Shown: positions 1 through 6,405 of the stretch, piece after piece | Numbering within the stretch: position 1 is the stretch's first letter | Layout of the letters: each line of letters starts with the position of its first letter | Assembly: GCA_002717625.1 (NCBI GenBank) | Contig: PBEF01000012.1 | Location: 1 to 32,842, forward strand | Origin: Fidelibacterota bacterium | Lineage (GTDB): Bacteria; Fidelibacterota; Marinisomatia; SCGC-AAA003-L08; D37C17 | DNA: 32,842 nucleotides | Reading direction: 5' to 3' | Program-made: the position numbers and the translations under genes | The notes under the pieces: generated by a model | Told to the model about the DNA's origin: nothing | Seen by the model: the letters and a program-made list of their open reading frames with translations, nothing else | Databases searched by the model: none

Positions 1-1
1 A

Positions 2-841
2 AATAAATGGAAGTTTAATACTTATACTGATTCTCACTTTGTTGATGAAACACTTACCAGAAAAGAAATATTTAATTCATCAAGTTATTGTTATGGATTT
101 CTAATAGATGAAGAAATTAATACAGATACAACAAAAGATTTAGGAGAATTCTTTTTTGATTACATCAAACAAAACATTAAAGAAAAAAAAGAATTAGAAA
201 AAATCATTATTGATTTATTTGAAATCATTGATACTTGTATATCATCTATAGGATTTAAATTTTTTGAAGGGATGATTAAAGATAAAAAAGTATCTAAAGA
301 ACTTCAGAAGAAGATTTTAATTAGTTTGTGTAACCTTGATTTTACTGATTTTGTTGAGGATGAGACTTCATCTATTGTATCTAAATTTCAAGAAGAAATA
401 GTTAAAGATAAAAAAGTATCTGAGGAACTTAAGAGAGAGATTATTATTAATTTGTGTAATTTCAATTTAGAAAAATACTCAACATTATTTAAATCAAGTA
501 TAGAAAAAATGGATTCAGATTTTTTTTATGAATTATTATCTCAACATTATGAACCGATTGAATTAAAAAATTATATTTTAACTAAATCTGATATTATTTA
601 TTTGAATCAATATTTTAGTAAAACAGATATTATAAATTTAGATTTTAAAAAAATAAGTAAAAAATTAAATGATGAATGGTTAGAAATAAAGAAAAAATAT
701 ACAACAAGTAAAAAAATACCTGGTATTGGAGGAATCCATACATTTCATTCTTCTAAATTATCAAAATCAGAAATGAAACTTTCAGAGTTAGTAAAAAAGA
801 TTAATAATCTATCAGTTTTCAATAAACTAATGGTTGAATGA
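2..841 (+). CDS. Partial helical-repeat protein, 3' portion only (left edge)
   Basis: The reading frame is open from base 2 to the TGA at 839-841, with no start in the window, so about 279 C-terminal residues are visible; the ATG at 272 is internal. I do not recognise the family. The protein is rich in Lys, Glu, Ile and Leu and looks all-helical. Two copies of a KDKKVS-x-EL unit start at 278 and 404 (13 of 25 residues identical, spaced 42 residues), and a looser third copy (KEKKELEKIIIDL) lies just before them, suggesting a solenoid of helix pairs. A GIGGIHTFHSS segment follows near base 724. No signal peptide or membrane segment is seen. The next gene overlaps or nearly touches its end and is nuclease-like, so the two may act together, perhaps in a defence or restriction role; that is inference. 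Confidence 0.6.
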   Translation, partial: NKWKFNTYTDSHFVDETLTRKEIFNSSSYCYGFLIDEEINTDTTKDLGEFFFDYIKQNIKEKKELEKIIIDLFEIIDTCISSIGFKFFEGMIKDKKVSKELQKKILISLCNLDFTDFVEDETSSIVSKFQEEIVKDKKVSEELKREIIINLCNFNLEKYSTLFKSSIEKMDSDFFYELLSQHYEPIELKNYILTKSDIIYLNQYFSKTDIINLDFKKISKKLNDEWLEIKKKYTTSKKIPGIGGIHTFHSSKLSKSEMKLSELVKKINNLSVFNKLMVE

Positions 842-857
842 AATAATTTATAGTTTA

Positions 858-1310
858 ATGAGTCAAAGAAAACAAAATATAAAAAATTTAAATACTGAAA
901 AAGAGGGGATAGTAATCCTTAGAACACTTGTTGATGGATTTATGGTTCCAGATAAAGAACAGAGATTATATCTTTATAATATTTTAGATGTAGATTATAA
1001 AAAATATTCCAGAAGTATTGATGGTGTCATTATACATGTTCCTACCTTTGAAGAAATAAAATCAAAGAAAGATTTTACTTTAGTAGAGATAAAAACAACT
1101 AATTCAAAAAGTGTTACTGAATTACCATATGGAGTATTTTTTGGTTTTACTCAAAATGAGGAAGATCTATTTAAAAAATTAGATAACTATAGATTATGTA
1201 TAGTTCATACAGGATTAAAAAAACATATACTTTTAACCTATAAGGAATATGAATCTTTAATTTGTAATAAAAGAATTCAATATCAAATTAATTTTAGATC
1301 TAAAGATTAA
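858..1310 (+). CDS. Putative PD-(D/E)XK-fold nuclease-like protein
   Basis: About 150 residues from the ATG at 858. An in-frame TTG at 834 would add eight residues and overlap the upstream gene by 8 bases. The core shows SIDGVII, then about 20 residues, then FTLVEIKTT: an Asp (residue 55 from this start) followed by a Glu-x-Lys (77 and 79) on a predicted strand. This is the D...(E)xK metal-binding arrangement of the PD-(D/E)XK nuclease superfamily, which includes many restriction and repair endonucleases. A conserved-looking LPYGVFFGFTQNEEDLF block follows, then a C-terminal strand-rich part ending in RIQYQINFR. There is no signal peptide. The gene directly follows the helical-repeat gene in the same direction, consistent with co-expression. 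Substrate and partner are unknown, and no methyltransferase is visible. Confidence 0.5.
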   Translation: MSQRKQNIKNLNTEKEGIVILRTLVDGFMVPDKEQRLYLYNILDVDYKKYSRSIDGVIIHVPTFEEIKSKKDFTLVEIKTTNSKSVTELPYGVFFGFTQNEEDLFKKLDNYRLCIVHTGLKKHILLTYKEYESLICNKRIQYQINFRSKD

Positions 1311-1444
1311 TTTTTTTCTACAAACACAATATCAAAATTCTTATATTCAATTGAAACAATTGAACCATTACAATAAATGATAACACAAACAAATCTTAAA
1401 AATGGAATGTATTTATATCCTTGGGTTGAAATACACAAGTCCAT
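1307..1444 (-). pseudogene. Small ORF or 3' remnant of a minus-strand gene (copy 1)
   Basis: A 45-codon minus-strand frame begins with ATG at 1444 and ends with TAA at 1307-1309, overlapping the last bases of the plus-strand nuclease-like gene. Its end reads IEYKNFDIVFVEKN. Nearly the same peptide end is encoded on the same strand at 1952-1990, so this is more likely the tail of a duplicated and decayed gene than a complete gene. A stop occurs a few codons upstream of the ATG in the same frame. The family is not recognised. Confidence 0.3.
1313..1351 (-). repeat. Imperfect 39-bp repeat, copy 1
   Basis: Matches 1952-1990 at 33 of 39 bases. On the minus strand both copies encode EYK-(N/D)-FDI-(V/I)-FVEK; three of the six base changes fall at third codon positions. 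It lies just after the stop of a plus-strand gene. Confidence 0.6.
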
Positions 1445-1477
1445 AACTGTTGAGTAGAAACTAAAAGTTCTCAACCT

Positions 1478-1948
1478 ATGAAAAATCTATTTATAATATT
1501 GTTTATATTACCAATGTTTTTATTTTCTAATGAAAAAGGAGTTGATATGGATAAAGAAGAACCAAAAGTTTTGGGTATTGGAGGTATTTTCTTTAAATCT
1601 GATAATCCTGAAGAAACTAAGAAATGGTATAAGGAAAATTTAGGAATAATAACTGATCAATATGGTTCAATGTTTAAATCTAGAGATATTGATAATCCTG
1701 ATGAAATAAATTATCTTCAATGGAGTCCTTTTAATAAGGATACTGATTATTTTGACCCTTCTAAAAAAGAATTTATGATTAATTATAGGGTTCAAAATAT
1801 TCAAGATTTTGTAAAAGTATTAAAAGAAAAAGGAATAACTGTTCTTGATGAAATTACAGAATATGGGGAGATAGGAAAGTTTGTTCATATCCTTGATCCA
1901 GAAGGAAATAAAATTGAACTTTGGGAACCACCAAAGTCATCTAAATAG
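1478..1948 (+). CDS. VOC-superfamily (glyoxalase/bleomycin-resistance fold) protein
   Basis: The longest frame is 156 residues. From about residue 31 it is a single VOC domain: VLGIGGIFFKS opens the first beta-alpha-beta module, KKWYKENLG the helix, and KFVHILDPEGNKIELWEP the typical closing strand, whose His and final Glu are candidate metal ligands. VOC proteins include lyases, isomerases, dioxygenases and drug-binding proteins; the substrate cannot be told here. The start is ambiguous. ATG 1478 gives a signal-peptide-like beginning (MKN, then LFIILFILPMFLF, then SNEKG). ATG 1547 (133 residues) has a textbook AAGGAG at 1536-1541 with 5-base spacing and matches the usual cytosolic length. 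I lean towards 1547, leaving the longer form possible. It reads alone between two minus-strand remnants. Confidence 0.8.
   Translation: MKNLFIILFILPMFLFSNEKGVDMDKEEPKVLGIGGIFFKSDNPEETKKWYKENLGIITDQYGSMFKSRDIDNPDEINYLQWSPFNKDTDYFDPSKKEFMINYRVQNIQDFVKVLKEKGITVLDEITEYGEIGKFVHILDPEGNKIELWEPPKSSK
1536..1549 (+). promoter_or_regulatory. Ribosome binding site and internal ATG of the VOC gene
   Basis: AAGGAG at 1536-1541, five bases, then ATG at 1547. ATG 1478 has no such motif, which favours the internal start and a cytosolic product of 133 residues. Confidence 0.5.
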
Positions 1949-1951
1949 TAT

Positions 1952-1990
1952 TTTTTCTACGAATATAATATCAAAATCTTTATATTCAAC
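1952..1990 (-). repeat. Imperfect 39-bp repeat, copy 2 (gene-end remnant)
   Basis: Second copy of the 1313-1351 repeat, again just downstream of a plus-strand stop codon. On the minus strand it encodes VEYKDFDIIFVEK and continues four codons to a TGA near 1945. The frame has a stop about 12 codons upstream, so only the tail of the original gene remains, next to the end of the thioredoxin-like gene. Confidence 0.55.
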
Positions 1991-2006
1991 TAACTTGATT
2001 ACTGAA

Positions 2007-2537
2007 TTAATTATGGATTAACGATTGATTAATTAAATCAATTATTATTTCTTGATTAAAGGAATCAGTAAGATTTATTCTTTCATGCAGATTTCCATTT
2101 TTATCTAAGAATATTAAATCACGGTTTTGAATCCCAAACTGTTCCCAAATATTATAGTAAGTATTATCTATCACCCAAGGTAATATCTTTTGATCTACCA
2201 TAGCATTTATATGATTGTCCCCAATTTCACCAACTCCAATAATGTTAAGATTTTCATTTGAATCAAAAACATCAATATATAAAGTATTTAAAGAACCGAA
2301 CCGGCTTTTACACAGGCCTCAGTTTGGGTTGTTAGAAAAATAAAATAATCTTACAGTATTTGGAAAATAATCAGGTCCAATACATTCTCTATATGTGTTA
2401 GAATTTGGGTTTTTATCTTGTAATGAAAAATTCATTAATTCAGGTGAATACTCTATATGATCACAGATGTAATTAGAAGAATTATTATCACAATTTAATA
2501 ATAGAATCAAAATAATATATATAATCTTAGTATGCAT
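2007..2537 (-). CDS. Candidate selenoprotein: thioredoxin-fold lipoprotein with UxxC motif (in-frame TGA = Sec)
   Basis: Read through one in-frame TGA (2319-2321), the frame runs from ATG 2537 to TAA 2007-2009, giving 176 residues. The halves are exactly in frame: 72 codons, TGA, then 103 codons. Residues 1-16 look like a lipoprotein signal (hydrophobic run ending LLLNC, Cys16, atypical Asn at -1), implying a membrane-anchored protein outside the cytoplasm. The rest has thioredoxin/TlpA-type order: FSLQDKNP near 37, strand VRLFYF (62-67), U73-G-L-C76 at the active-site position, helix KSRFGSLNTLY, strand LNIIGVGE, ILPW with the expected cis-proline (about 120), and WEQFGIQNRDLIFLDKNG as the final hairpin. 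The predicted role is thiol/selenol redox chemistry; the partner is unknown. TGA ends other genes here, so the code is standard. The alternative is a Cys-to-stop mutation in a new pseudogene, but the hairpin after the TGA argues against it. Confidence 0.75.
2285..2321 (-). promoter_or_regulatory. Candidate bacterial SECIS hairpin following the in-frame TGA
   Basis: Read on the minus strand, TGA (2321-2319) is followed by 8 bases, then TAAAAGCC (2310-2303), loop GGTTC (2302-2298) and GGTTCTTTA (2297-2289). This gives 8 pairs, one of them G-U, with one bulged C; three more pairs (2314-2312 with 2287-2285) form beyond a mismatch. The loop starts 16 bases after the TGA and begins with GG. Known bacterial SECIS elements sit immediately downstream of the UGA and have a small apical loop with a G in the first two positions. 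Bases 2291-2320 hold 16 G/C of 30, far above the surroundings. Confidence 0.6.
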
Positions 2538-2620
2538 GTTATATATTAAACTTTTTAGACTAATTTGTTTTAATAGTTTAAATAAAAAATTAAATTTGAT
2601 AGTAATTATATTAGGTATTT

Positions 2621-2842
2621 ATGACAAAATTTACAGTGTTTTTTAGATTTTTATGGTTTGCTACTATTGTATCTATCCTTTTTATTGATAGAAATAAGCC
2701 TATTATGATATATACTTTAATTTTCATATTGTTGATTTTAACAGTTATAACGGTAATAAGAGCTATAGAGTCACGCAATCAATGGCGTAGAATGATTGAT
2801 GAAGGAGATGTGGAAATAAAAGATAAAATATCATTTGATTAA
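2621..2842 (+). CDS. Small two-TM membrane protein of unknown function
   Basis: 73 residues. Two hydrophobic stretches are visible (about residues 5-23, FFRFLWFATIVSILFI, and 29-47, MIYTLIFILLILTVITVI), then a charged cytoplasm-type tail (RAIESRNQWRRMIDEGD). I do not recognise the family. It ends one base before the pgeF ATG at 2844 and is the first gene of the plus-strand chain, so it is probably co-transcribed with pgeF and uppP; an envelope role is only suggested by this company. The 83-base gap upstream is shared with the divergent thioredoxin-like gene and shows no convincing -35/-10 pair. Confidence 0.65.
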   Translation: MTKFTVFFRFLWFATIVSILFIDRNKPIMIYTLIFILLILTVITVIRAIESRNQWRRMIDEGDVEIKDKISFD

Positions 2843-2843
2843 T

Positions 2844-3533
2844 ATGAATGTTAAGCAAAAGGAAATAGTATCTTTAGATAATAGTTTTTGTATTAAAAAT
2901 AATAATTTTATTGCTTTTATAACTAAAAAAAATAAAAATAAATCATCTGATATAATTCTGAAGGAAACGTTAATGTTTAAAGGTTTTAATTTTGATAATA
3001 TTGCTTCATGCAATCAAATTCATTCTAATAGAGTACAGTTTATAGAAAAATCAGGAGTTTATCAAGAAACAGACGGTCTGATATGTAGTCTGAATAGTAA
3101 ATTAATTTTATTGATTCAAACAGCTGACTGTATTCCAATTTTTATAATTGATGAAATAAATAAATTGATTGGTTTAGTTCATTCTGGATGGAAAGGAACA
3201 CGTGATAGTATTGTACAATCTGCTTTATCTATTTTTTTTAATAAAGGATCAAAAAAAGAAAATATTAAGATATATTTAGGTCCATCTATTAAGAAATGTT
3301 GTTATGAAATAAACGAAGATGTATCAAAATATTTTAATGATAAGTACCTTATAAGTAAAGAACAAACTTTATATCTAAGCTTGATAGATAGAATAAAAGA
3401 TGATATTCTTATAGAAGGTATTAAATCAAAGAATATTTTTGATTCTCAAATTTGTACTATGGAGAATCAAGAATATTACAGCTATAGAAGAAATGATAAT
3501 GGCAGAATATATTCTGTTATGGGTTATAAATAA
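2844..3533 (+). CDS. pgeF: Peptidoglycan editing factor / multicopper-type purine nucleosidase family (YfiH, DUF152)
   Basis: 229 residues from ATG 2844; an in-frame TTG at 2835 exists but would overlap the upstream gene. The family markers are in order: NQIHSNRV (first His), QTADCIPIF (Cys), and GLVHSGWKGTRDSI (second His), the H-C-H set that binds the metal; GPSIKKCCYEI and the C-terminal YYSYRRN follow. In E. coli the homologue removes mis-incorporated amino acids such as L-Ser from the UDP-MurNAc precursor; other members have been reported to act on purine nucleosides, so the exact substrate is open. Placement beside uppP, and near the wall-synthesis cluster, suits the envelope role. Its TAA shares one base with the uppP ATG. 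Confidence 0.9.
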   Translation: MNVKQKEIVSLDNSFCIKNNNFIAFITKKNKNKSSDIILKETLMFKGFNFDNIASCNQIHSNRVQFIEKSGVYQETDGLICSLNSKLILLIQTADCIPIFIIDEINKLIGLVHSGWKGTRDSIVQSALSIFFNKGSKKENIKIYLGPSIKKCCYEINEDVSKYFNDKYLISKEQTLYLSLIDRIKDDILIEGIKSKNIFDSQICTMENQEYYSYRRNDNGRIYSVMGYK

Positions 3534-4321
3534 TGGATTTTATTGAGTATATAATATTGGGAGCTATCCAAGGAGTTACAGAATTTTTACCTATTAGTAG
3601 TTCAGGGCATCTTTTAATTGGACGTTCTTTATTTAATTTAAAAACAAATATTTCAAGTTCTTTTATTGAAATCTTTTTGCATGGGGGGACATTGTTATCT
3701 ATTTTATTTTATTGGAAAAAAAATATTATAATTGATATACAGAAAGCCTTTGATGGAGAATATTCTACATTATTCAGTATTATTGTAGGGACAATGCCTG
3801 CCGCGATTGTAGGATTTTTATTTAAAGATAAAATTGATGCTTATTTATTTAATGTAGATAATATTAGTTATTTATCAATTTCTTATTTTTTATTGGCATG
3901 TATATTATTTTTTACTAAAAATTATAATTCAAATAAAAATAAAAATATATTATTAAAATATGCTTTTTTTATAGGTTTATCTCAGTGTTTTGCTATTATT
4001 CCAGGAATATCTAGAGCAGGTATAACAATCGTCACGGCACTTTGTATTGGTATAAGTCGTAAAGATGCTACTGAATTTTCATTTATGCTTGCTATTCCAA
4101 TATTATTTGTATCTTTTTTTGGTTCTATTTTTGAAAATTATTTATTATTTACTCAATCAATAGCATTTTGGCCTCTTGTAGTTGGTTTTTTATCATCTTT
4201 TATAGTTGGATATTTATCAATTGGATTTTTAGTTGATATGATAAATAAAGATAAATTGTGGTATTTTTCTGTTTATTGCTTGAGTCTCTCATTTATCTTA
4301 ATTTATTATAATGGTATATAG
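3533..4321 (+). CDS. uppP: Undecaprenyl-diphosphatase (BacA family)
   Basis: 262 residues, the usual length. Integral membrane enzyme that dephosphorylates undecaprenyl diphosphate so the lipid carrier can be reused by MraY and other glycan pathways. The first signature, GAIQGVTEFLPISSSGHL, occurs at about residues 9-26, including the acidic residue and the SSSGH loop. The second, IPGISRAGITIVTAL, occurs near residue 160; the family more often has SRSG, so the Ser-to-Ala change is a small departure, with the catalytic Arg kept. Several long hydrophobic segments are present. It overlaps pgeF by one base and holA by 11, so it is surely translated as part of the chain. Confidence 0.95.
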   Translation: MDFIEYIILGAIQGVTEFLPISSSGHLLIGRSLFNLKTNISSSFIEIFLHGGTLLSILFYWKKNIIIDIQKAFDGEYSTLFSIIVGTMPAAIVGFLFKDKIDAYLFNVDNISYLSISYFLLACILFFTKNYNSNKNKNILLKYAFFIGLSQCFAIIPGISRAGITIVTALCIGISRKDATEFSFMLAIPILFVSFFGSIFENYLLFTQSIAFWPLVVGFLSSFIVGYLSIGFLVDMINKDKLWYFSVYCLSLSFILIYYNGI

Positions 4322-5279
4322 TGTAGGAAAAGCAATAAGACAATTAAATAAAAAAATTGATAATATTTATTTTTTATCAGGAGATGATTATTTTTTACAA
4401 AAATTTTTTATAAATAATTTGAATAAAAAATTTAATTTTGATAGCTCGCCTCGTTATTTTAATTTTGAAGAAGAAAAAGATATTAACGTTTTTTTACAGG
4501 AAATTTCAGGTATATCTTTATTCTCAAAGAAAGATATTTATATTATTAGAAATTTATCTAGAATTCCAAAAAATAGTAAGGATGAAATTTTAACATACCT
4601 TAATAGCCCAAAGGATGATTTGATTACAGTTTTTGTTTCAAATGATTTTTATTCAAAAAATAAATTTTTTCATTCAATCTCTTCTAAGGCTAAAACGGTT
4701 GATACAAGAACTCCTTTTCCTAATAAAATTAAAGAATGGGTTAGGTATTATTTGAAAATTAATAAAATAAGTATTGATTATTCATTTTTAGATGAAATTA
4801 TTTATTCAAATAAGGATGAGATAATGACAATATTAGGTGAAATAGAAAAAATATATTTAGCTAATGGTTGTAATAAAATTACATATGATAATACTAGTGA
4901 AATTATCAAGGTTGATAAAAATATAAGACCTTGGCATTTATTAGATACCCTTGGTAAAAAAGATTGTAAAAAAAGTATTGAACATTTTGAGTCTTTACAA
5001 TTGGGAGGTTATACAATAGTATTATTGATAATTAATCTTTATAATTTTTTTAATACTATGTCACTCTATAATATTAATCCTAAGTCTAATATTTATGGGT
5101 TAAATAAAATTGTTAGTTCTAACCTTCCTATTTATATTAGGAATTATAAAGAACATGAAATCATGAATATAATAGTTGAGTTGAAAAATTTAGATATTAT
5201 AGTAAAGACTACTAGTTTAAATTCAGAAAATTTAATGTCTATTTTAATTACTAAAATTTGTCAGGATTATTATGGATAA
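4311..5279 (+). CDS. holA: DNA polymerase III subunit delta
   Basis: 322 residues, close to the 330-345 typical for the family. Clamp-loader subunit that opens the sliding clamp. N-terminal markers are IYFLSGDDYFLQKFF (the L-x-G-x-[DE] opening), then GISLFSKKDIYIIRN, and DDLITVFVSNDFYSKNK. The middle carries EWVRYYLKINKISID and the C-terminal helical domain RPWHLLDTLGKKD followed by LGGYTIVLLIINLYNFF. Identification rests on this layout rather than one motif. The start overlaps uppP by 11 bases and the end overlaps the sigma gene by 8. Confidence 0.85.
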   Translation: MVYSVGKAIRQLNKKIDNIYFLSGDDYFLQKFFINNLNKKFNFDSSPRYFNFEEEKDINVFLQEISGISLFSKKDIYIIRNLSRIPKNSKDEILTYLNSPKDDLITVFVSNDFYSKNKFFHSISSKAKTVDTRTPFPNKIKEWVRYYLKINKISIDYSFLDEIIYSNKDEIMTILGEIEKIYLANGCNKITYDNTSEIIKVDKNIRPWHLLDTLGKKDCKKSIEHFESLQLGGYTIVLLIINLYNFFNTMSLYNINPKSNIYGLNKIVSSNLPIYIRNYKEHEIMNIIVELKNLDIIVKTTSLNSENLMSILITKICQDYYG

Positions 5280-5856
5280 AATATCATTAACGGATGAGCA
5301 ACTTATTATTGCATTTCAAAATGGAGATAGAGATTCTTATAATCTCTTAGTTCATAGATATAAAGATAAATTAACAAATTTTATTTTCAGGTTTACAGGA
5401 GATATAGATTCAGCGCAGGACTTAGCTCAAGATACTTTATTGAAAGTTTATATTAAAAAAGATTCTTATAAAGAAATAGCAAAATTTTCAACATGGATTT
5501 ATACTATTGCTTCAAATTTAGCTAAAACAGAATTAAGAAAACTTAAAAGAAGACAAACTTATTCGATATCTGATTTATCAACAGATGATAGGGAATTTGT
5601 TATTCATAGGCCAGATGAAGGTTCTTTTGAAGATATTGAAGATACTCATGTTTTTGGATCAATTCTTGAAAAATCTTTGATGAATCTTGATGAAGAATTT
5701 AGGAATATAATTATTTTAAGAGATATTCAGGAACTTTCTTACGATGAAATAAGTAAAATATTACAAATACCACTGGGTACAGTTAAATCTAGAATCAATA
5801 GAGGAAGATTTAAGCTGAAAGATATATTGAAAGAAAAAGGAGTAAATTTATATTGA
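5272..5856 (+). CDS. ECF-type RNA polymerase sigma factor (RpoE-like)
   Basis: 194 residues with only regions sigma2 and sigma4, as in extracytoplasmic-function factors. Sigma2 spans about 12-85: LIIAFQNGDRDSYNLLVHRY, then DAQDLAQDTLLKVY and FSTWIYTIASNLAKTELRK. Sigma4 spans about 130-185: LDEEFRNIIILRDIQELSYD with the helix-turn-helix EISKILQIPLGTVKSRINRG. It starts inside holA (8-base overlap) and its TGA shares one base with the ATG of the anti-sigma gene, so production of the pair is linked. It probably directs an envelope-stress or surface regulon; the signal is unknown. No matching promoter motif was identified upstream. Confidence 0.93.
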   Translation: MDKISLTDEQLIIAFQNGDRDSYNLLVHRYKDKLTNFIFRFTGDIDSAQDLAQDTLLKVYIKKDSYKEIAKFSTWIYTIASNLAKTELRKLKRRQTYSISDLSTDDREFVIHRPDEGSFEDIEDTHVFGSILEKSLMNLDEEFRNIIILRDIQELSYDEISKILQIPLGTVKSRINRGRFKLKDILKEKGVNLY

Positions 5857-6326
5857 TGGATTGTGATAATTATAAAGATAAAATATTGCTTTATATAGAT
5901 AATGAATTAAATCAATCAGAAAAACAAGAATTTGAACGTCATCTTGAAAAAGATTCTGAGTTAAAAAAAGAATATCTTGAAATGAAGATGACTATTAAAG
6001 CCTTATCTGGTTTACCTAAAGTCGAAGCTAATAATGATTTTATAATTTCTTTAAATAAAAAAATAGATGCATATGAACTTTATCAAGATAGAAAATTAAG
6101 TAGATTTATTAATAATATTTTTAAAATTGATTATTTTCCTAGATTCTCTCTTGTTGCTATGAGTCTTGTATTTATATTTTCATTATTTTATTTTTGGGAT
6201 TCTAATACTATGAATTCTTCATCATTGATTTTAAGTAATAGTTCTTCTATCGAAAATGATGATTCCATAAATAATGAAGTTGCAGATTTGGATTCATTAG
6301 AAGAATATTTAGATATTAATAAGTAA
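5856..6326 (+). CDS. Membrane-anchored anti-sigma factor
   Basis: 156 residues from ATG 5856; a TTG lies one codon upstream. The N-terminal 45 residues have the pattern of an anti-sigma domain: CDNYKDKILLYIDNELN then QEFERHLEKDSELKKEY. The first Cys (residue 3) and a His are present, but the usual C-x-x-C after the HL step is replaced by KDSELKK, so this looks like a zinc-free version. One membrane segment (FSLVAMSLVFIFSLFYFW, about residues 96-115) separates it from a short Ser/Asn-rich outer tail. It immediately follows the sigma gene, and sequestering that factor is the obvious role. Release could be by proteolysis, but no protease gene is nearby. Confidence 0.8.
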   Translation: MDCDNYKDKILLYIDNELNQSEKQEFERHLEKDSELKKEYLEMKMTIKALSGLPKVEANNDFIISLNKKIDAYELYQDRKLSRFINNIFKIDYFPRFSLVAMSLVFIFSLFYFWDSNTMNSSSLILSNSSSIENDDSINNEVADLDSLEEYLDINK

Positions 6327-6352
6327 AAATAGTTTATTTGTTGTTAATTTTT

Positions 6353-6381
6353 TTATAAATTTGGTCCGTGCAAATTTATAA
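6353..6381 (+). promoter_or_regulatory. 11-bp inverted repeat in the leader of the small basic gene
   Basis: TTATAAATTTG (6353-6363), 7-base loop GTCCGTG, then CAAATTTATAA (6371-6381), a perfect match. No T-run follows on either strand, so it does not look like a terminator. It ends 14 bases before the ribosome binding site of the gene at 6406, so an operator or RNA leader structure is plausible. The loop is G+C rich in an otherwise AT stretch. Confidence 0.45.
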
Positions 6382-6405
6382 GCTACTTAACTTTTAAGGA
6401 GAAAA

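Noticed and set aside
1307-2006. Integron cassette array with attC sites after each gene
   Set aside because: The two repeats follow gene stops as attC sites would, but no paired RYYYAAC/GTTRRRY core sites are present and both repeats read as the same coding tail on the minus strand; no integrase gene is seen.
2319-2321. TGA read as tryptophan (alternative genetic code)
   Set aside because: TGA is the normal stop of the genes ending at 841 and 5856, and Trp is encoded by TGG throughout, so only a specific recoding at this site makes sense.
2007-2537. Two separate small genes (72 and 64 residues)
   Set aside because: The frames are continuous apart from one TGA, and neither half makes a complete thioredoxin fold alone; the inferred start of the second half (2201) lies inside the domain.
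6353-6381. Rho-independent terminator after the anti-sigma gene
   Set aside because: The hairpin is perfect but is not followed by a T-run on either strand.
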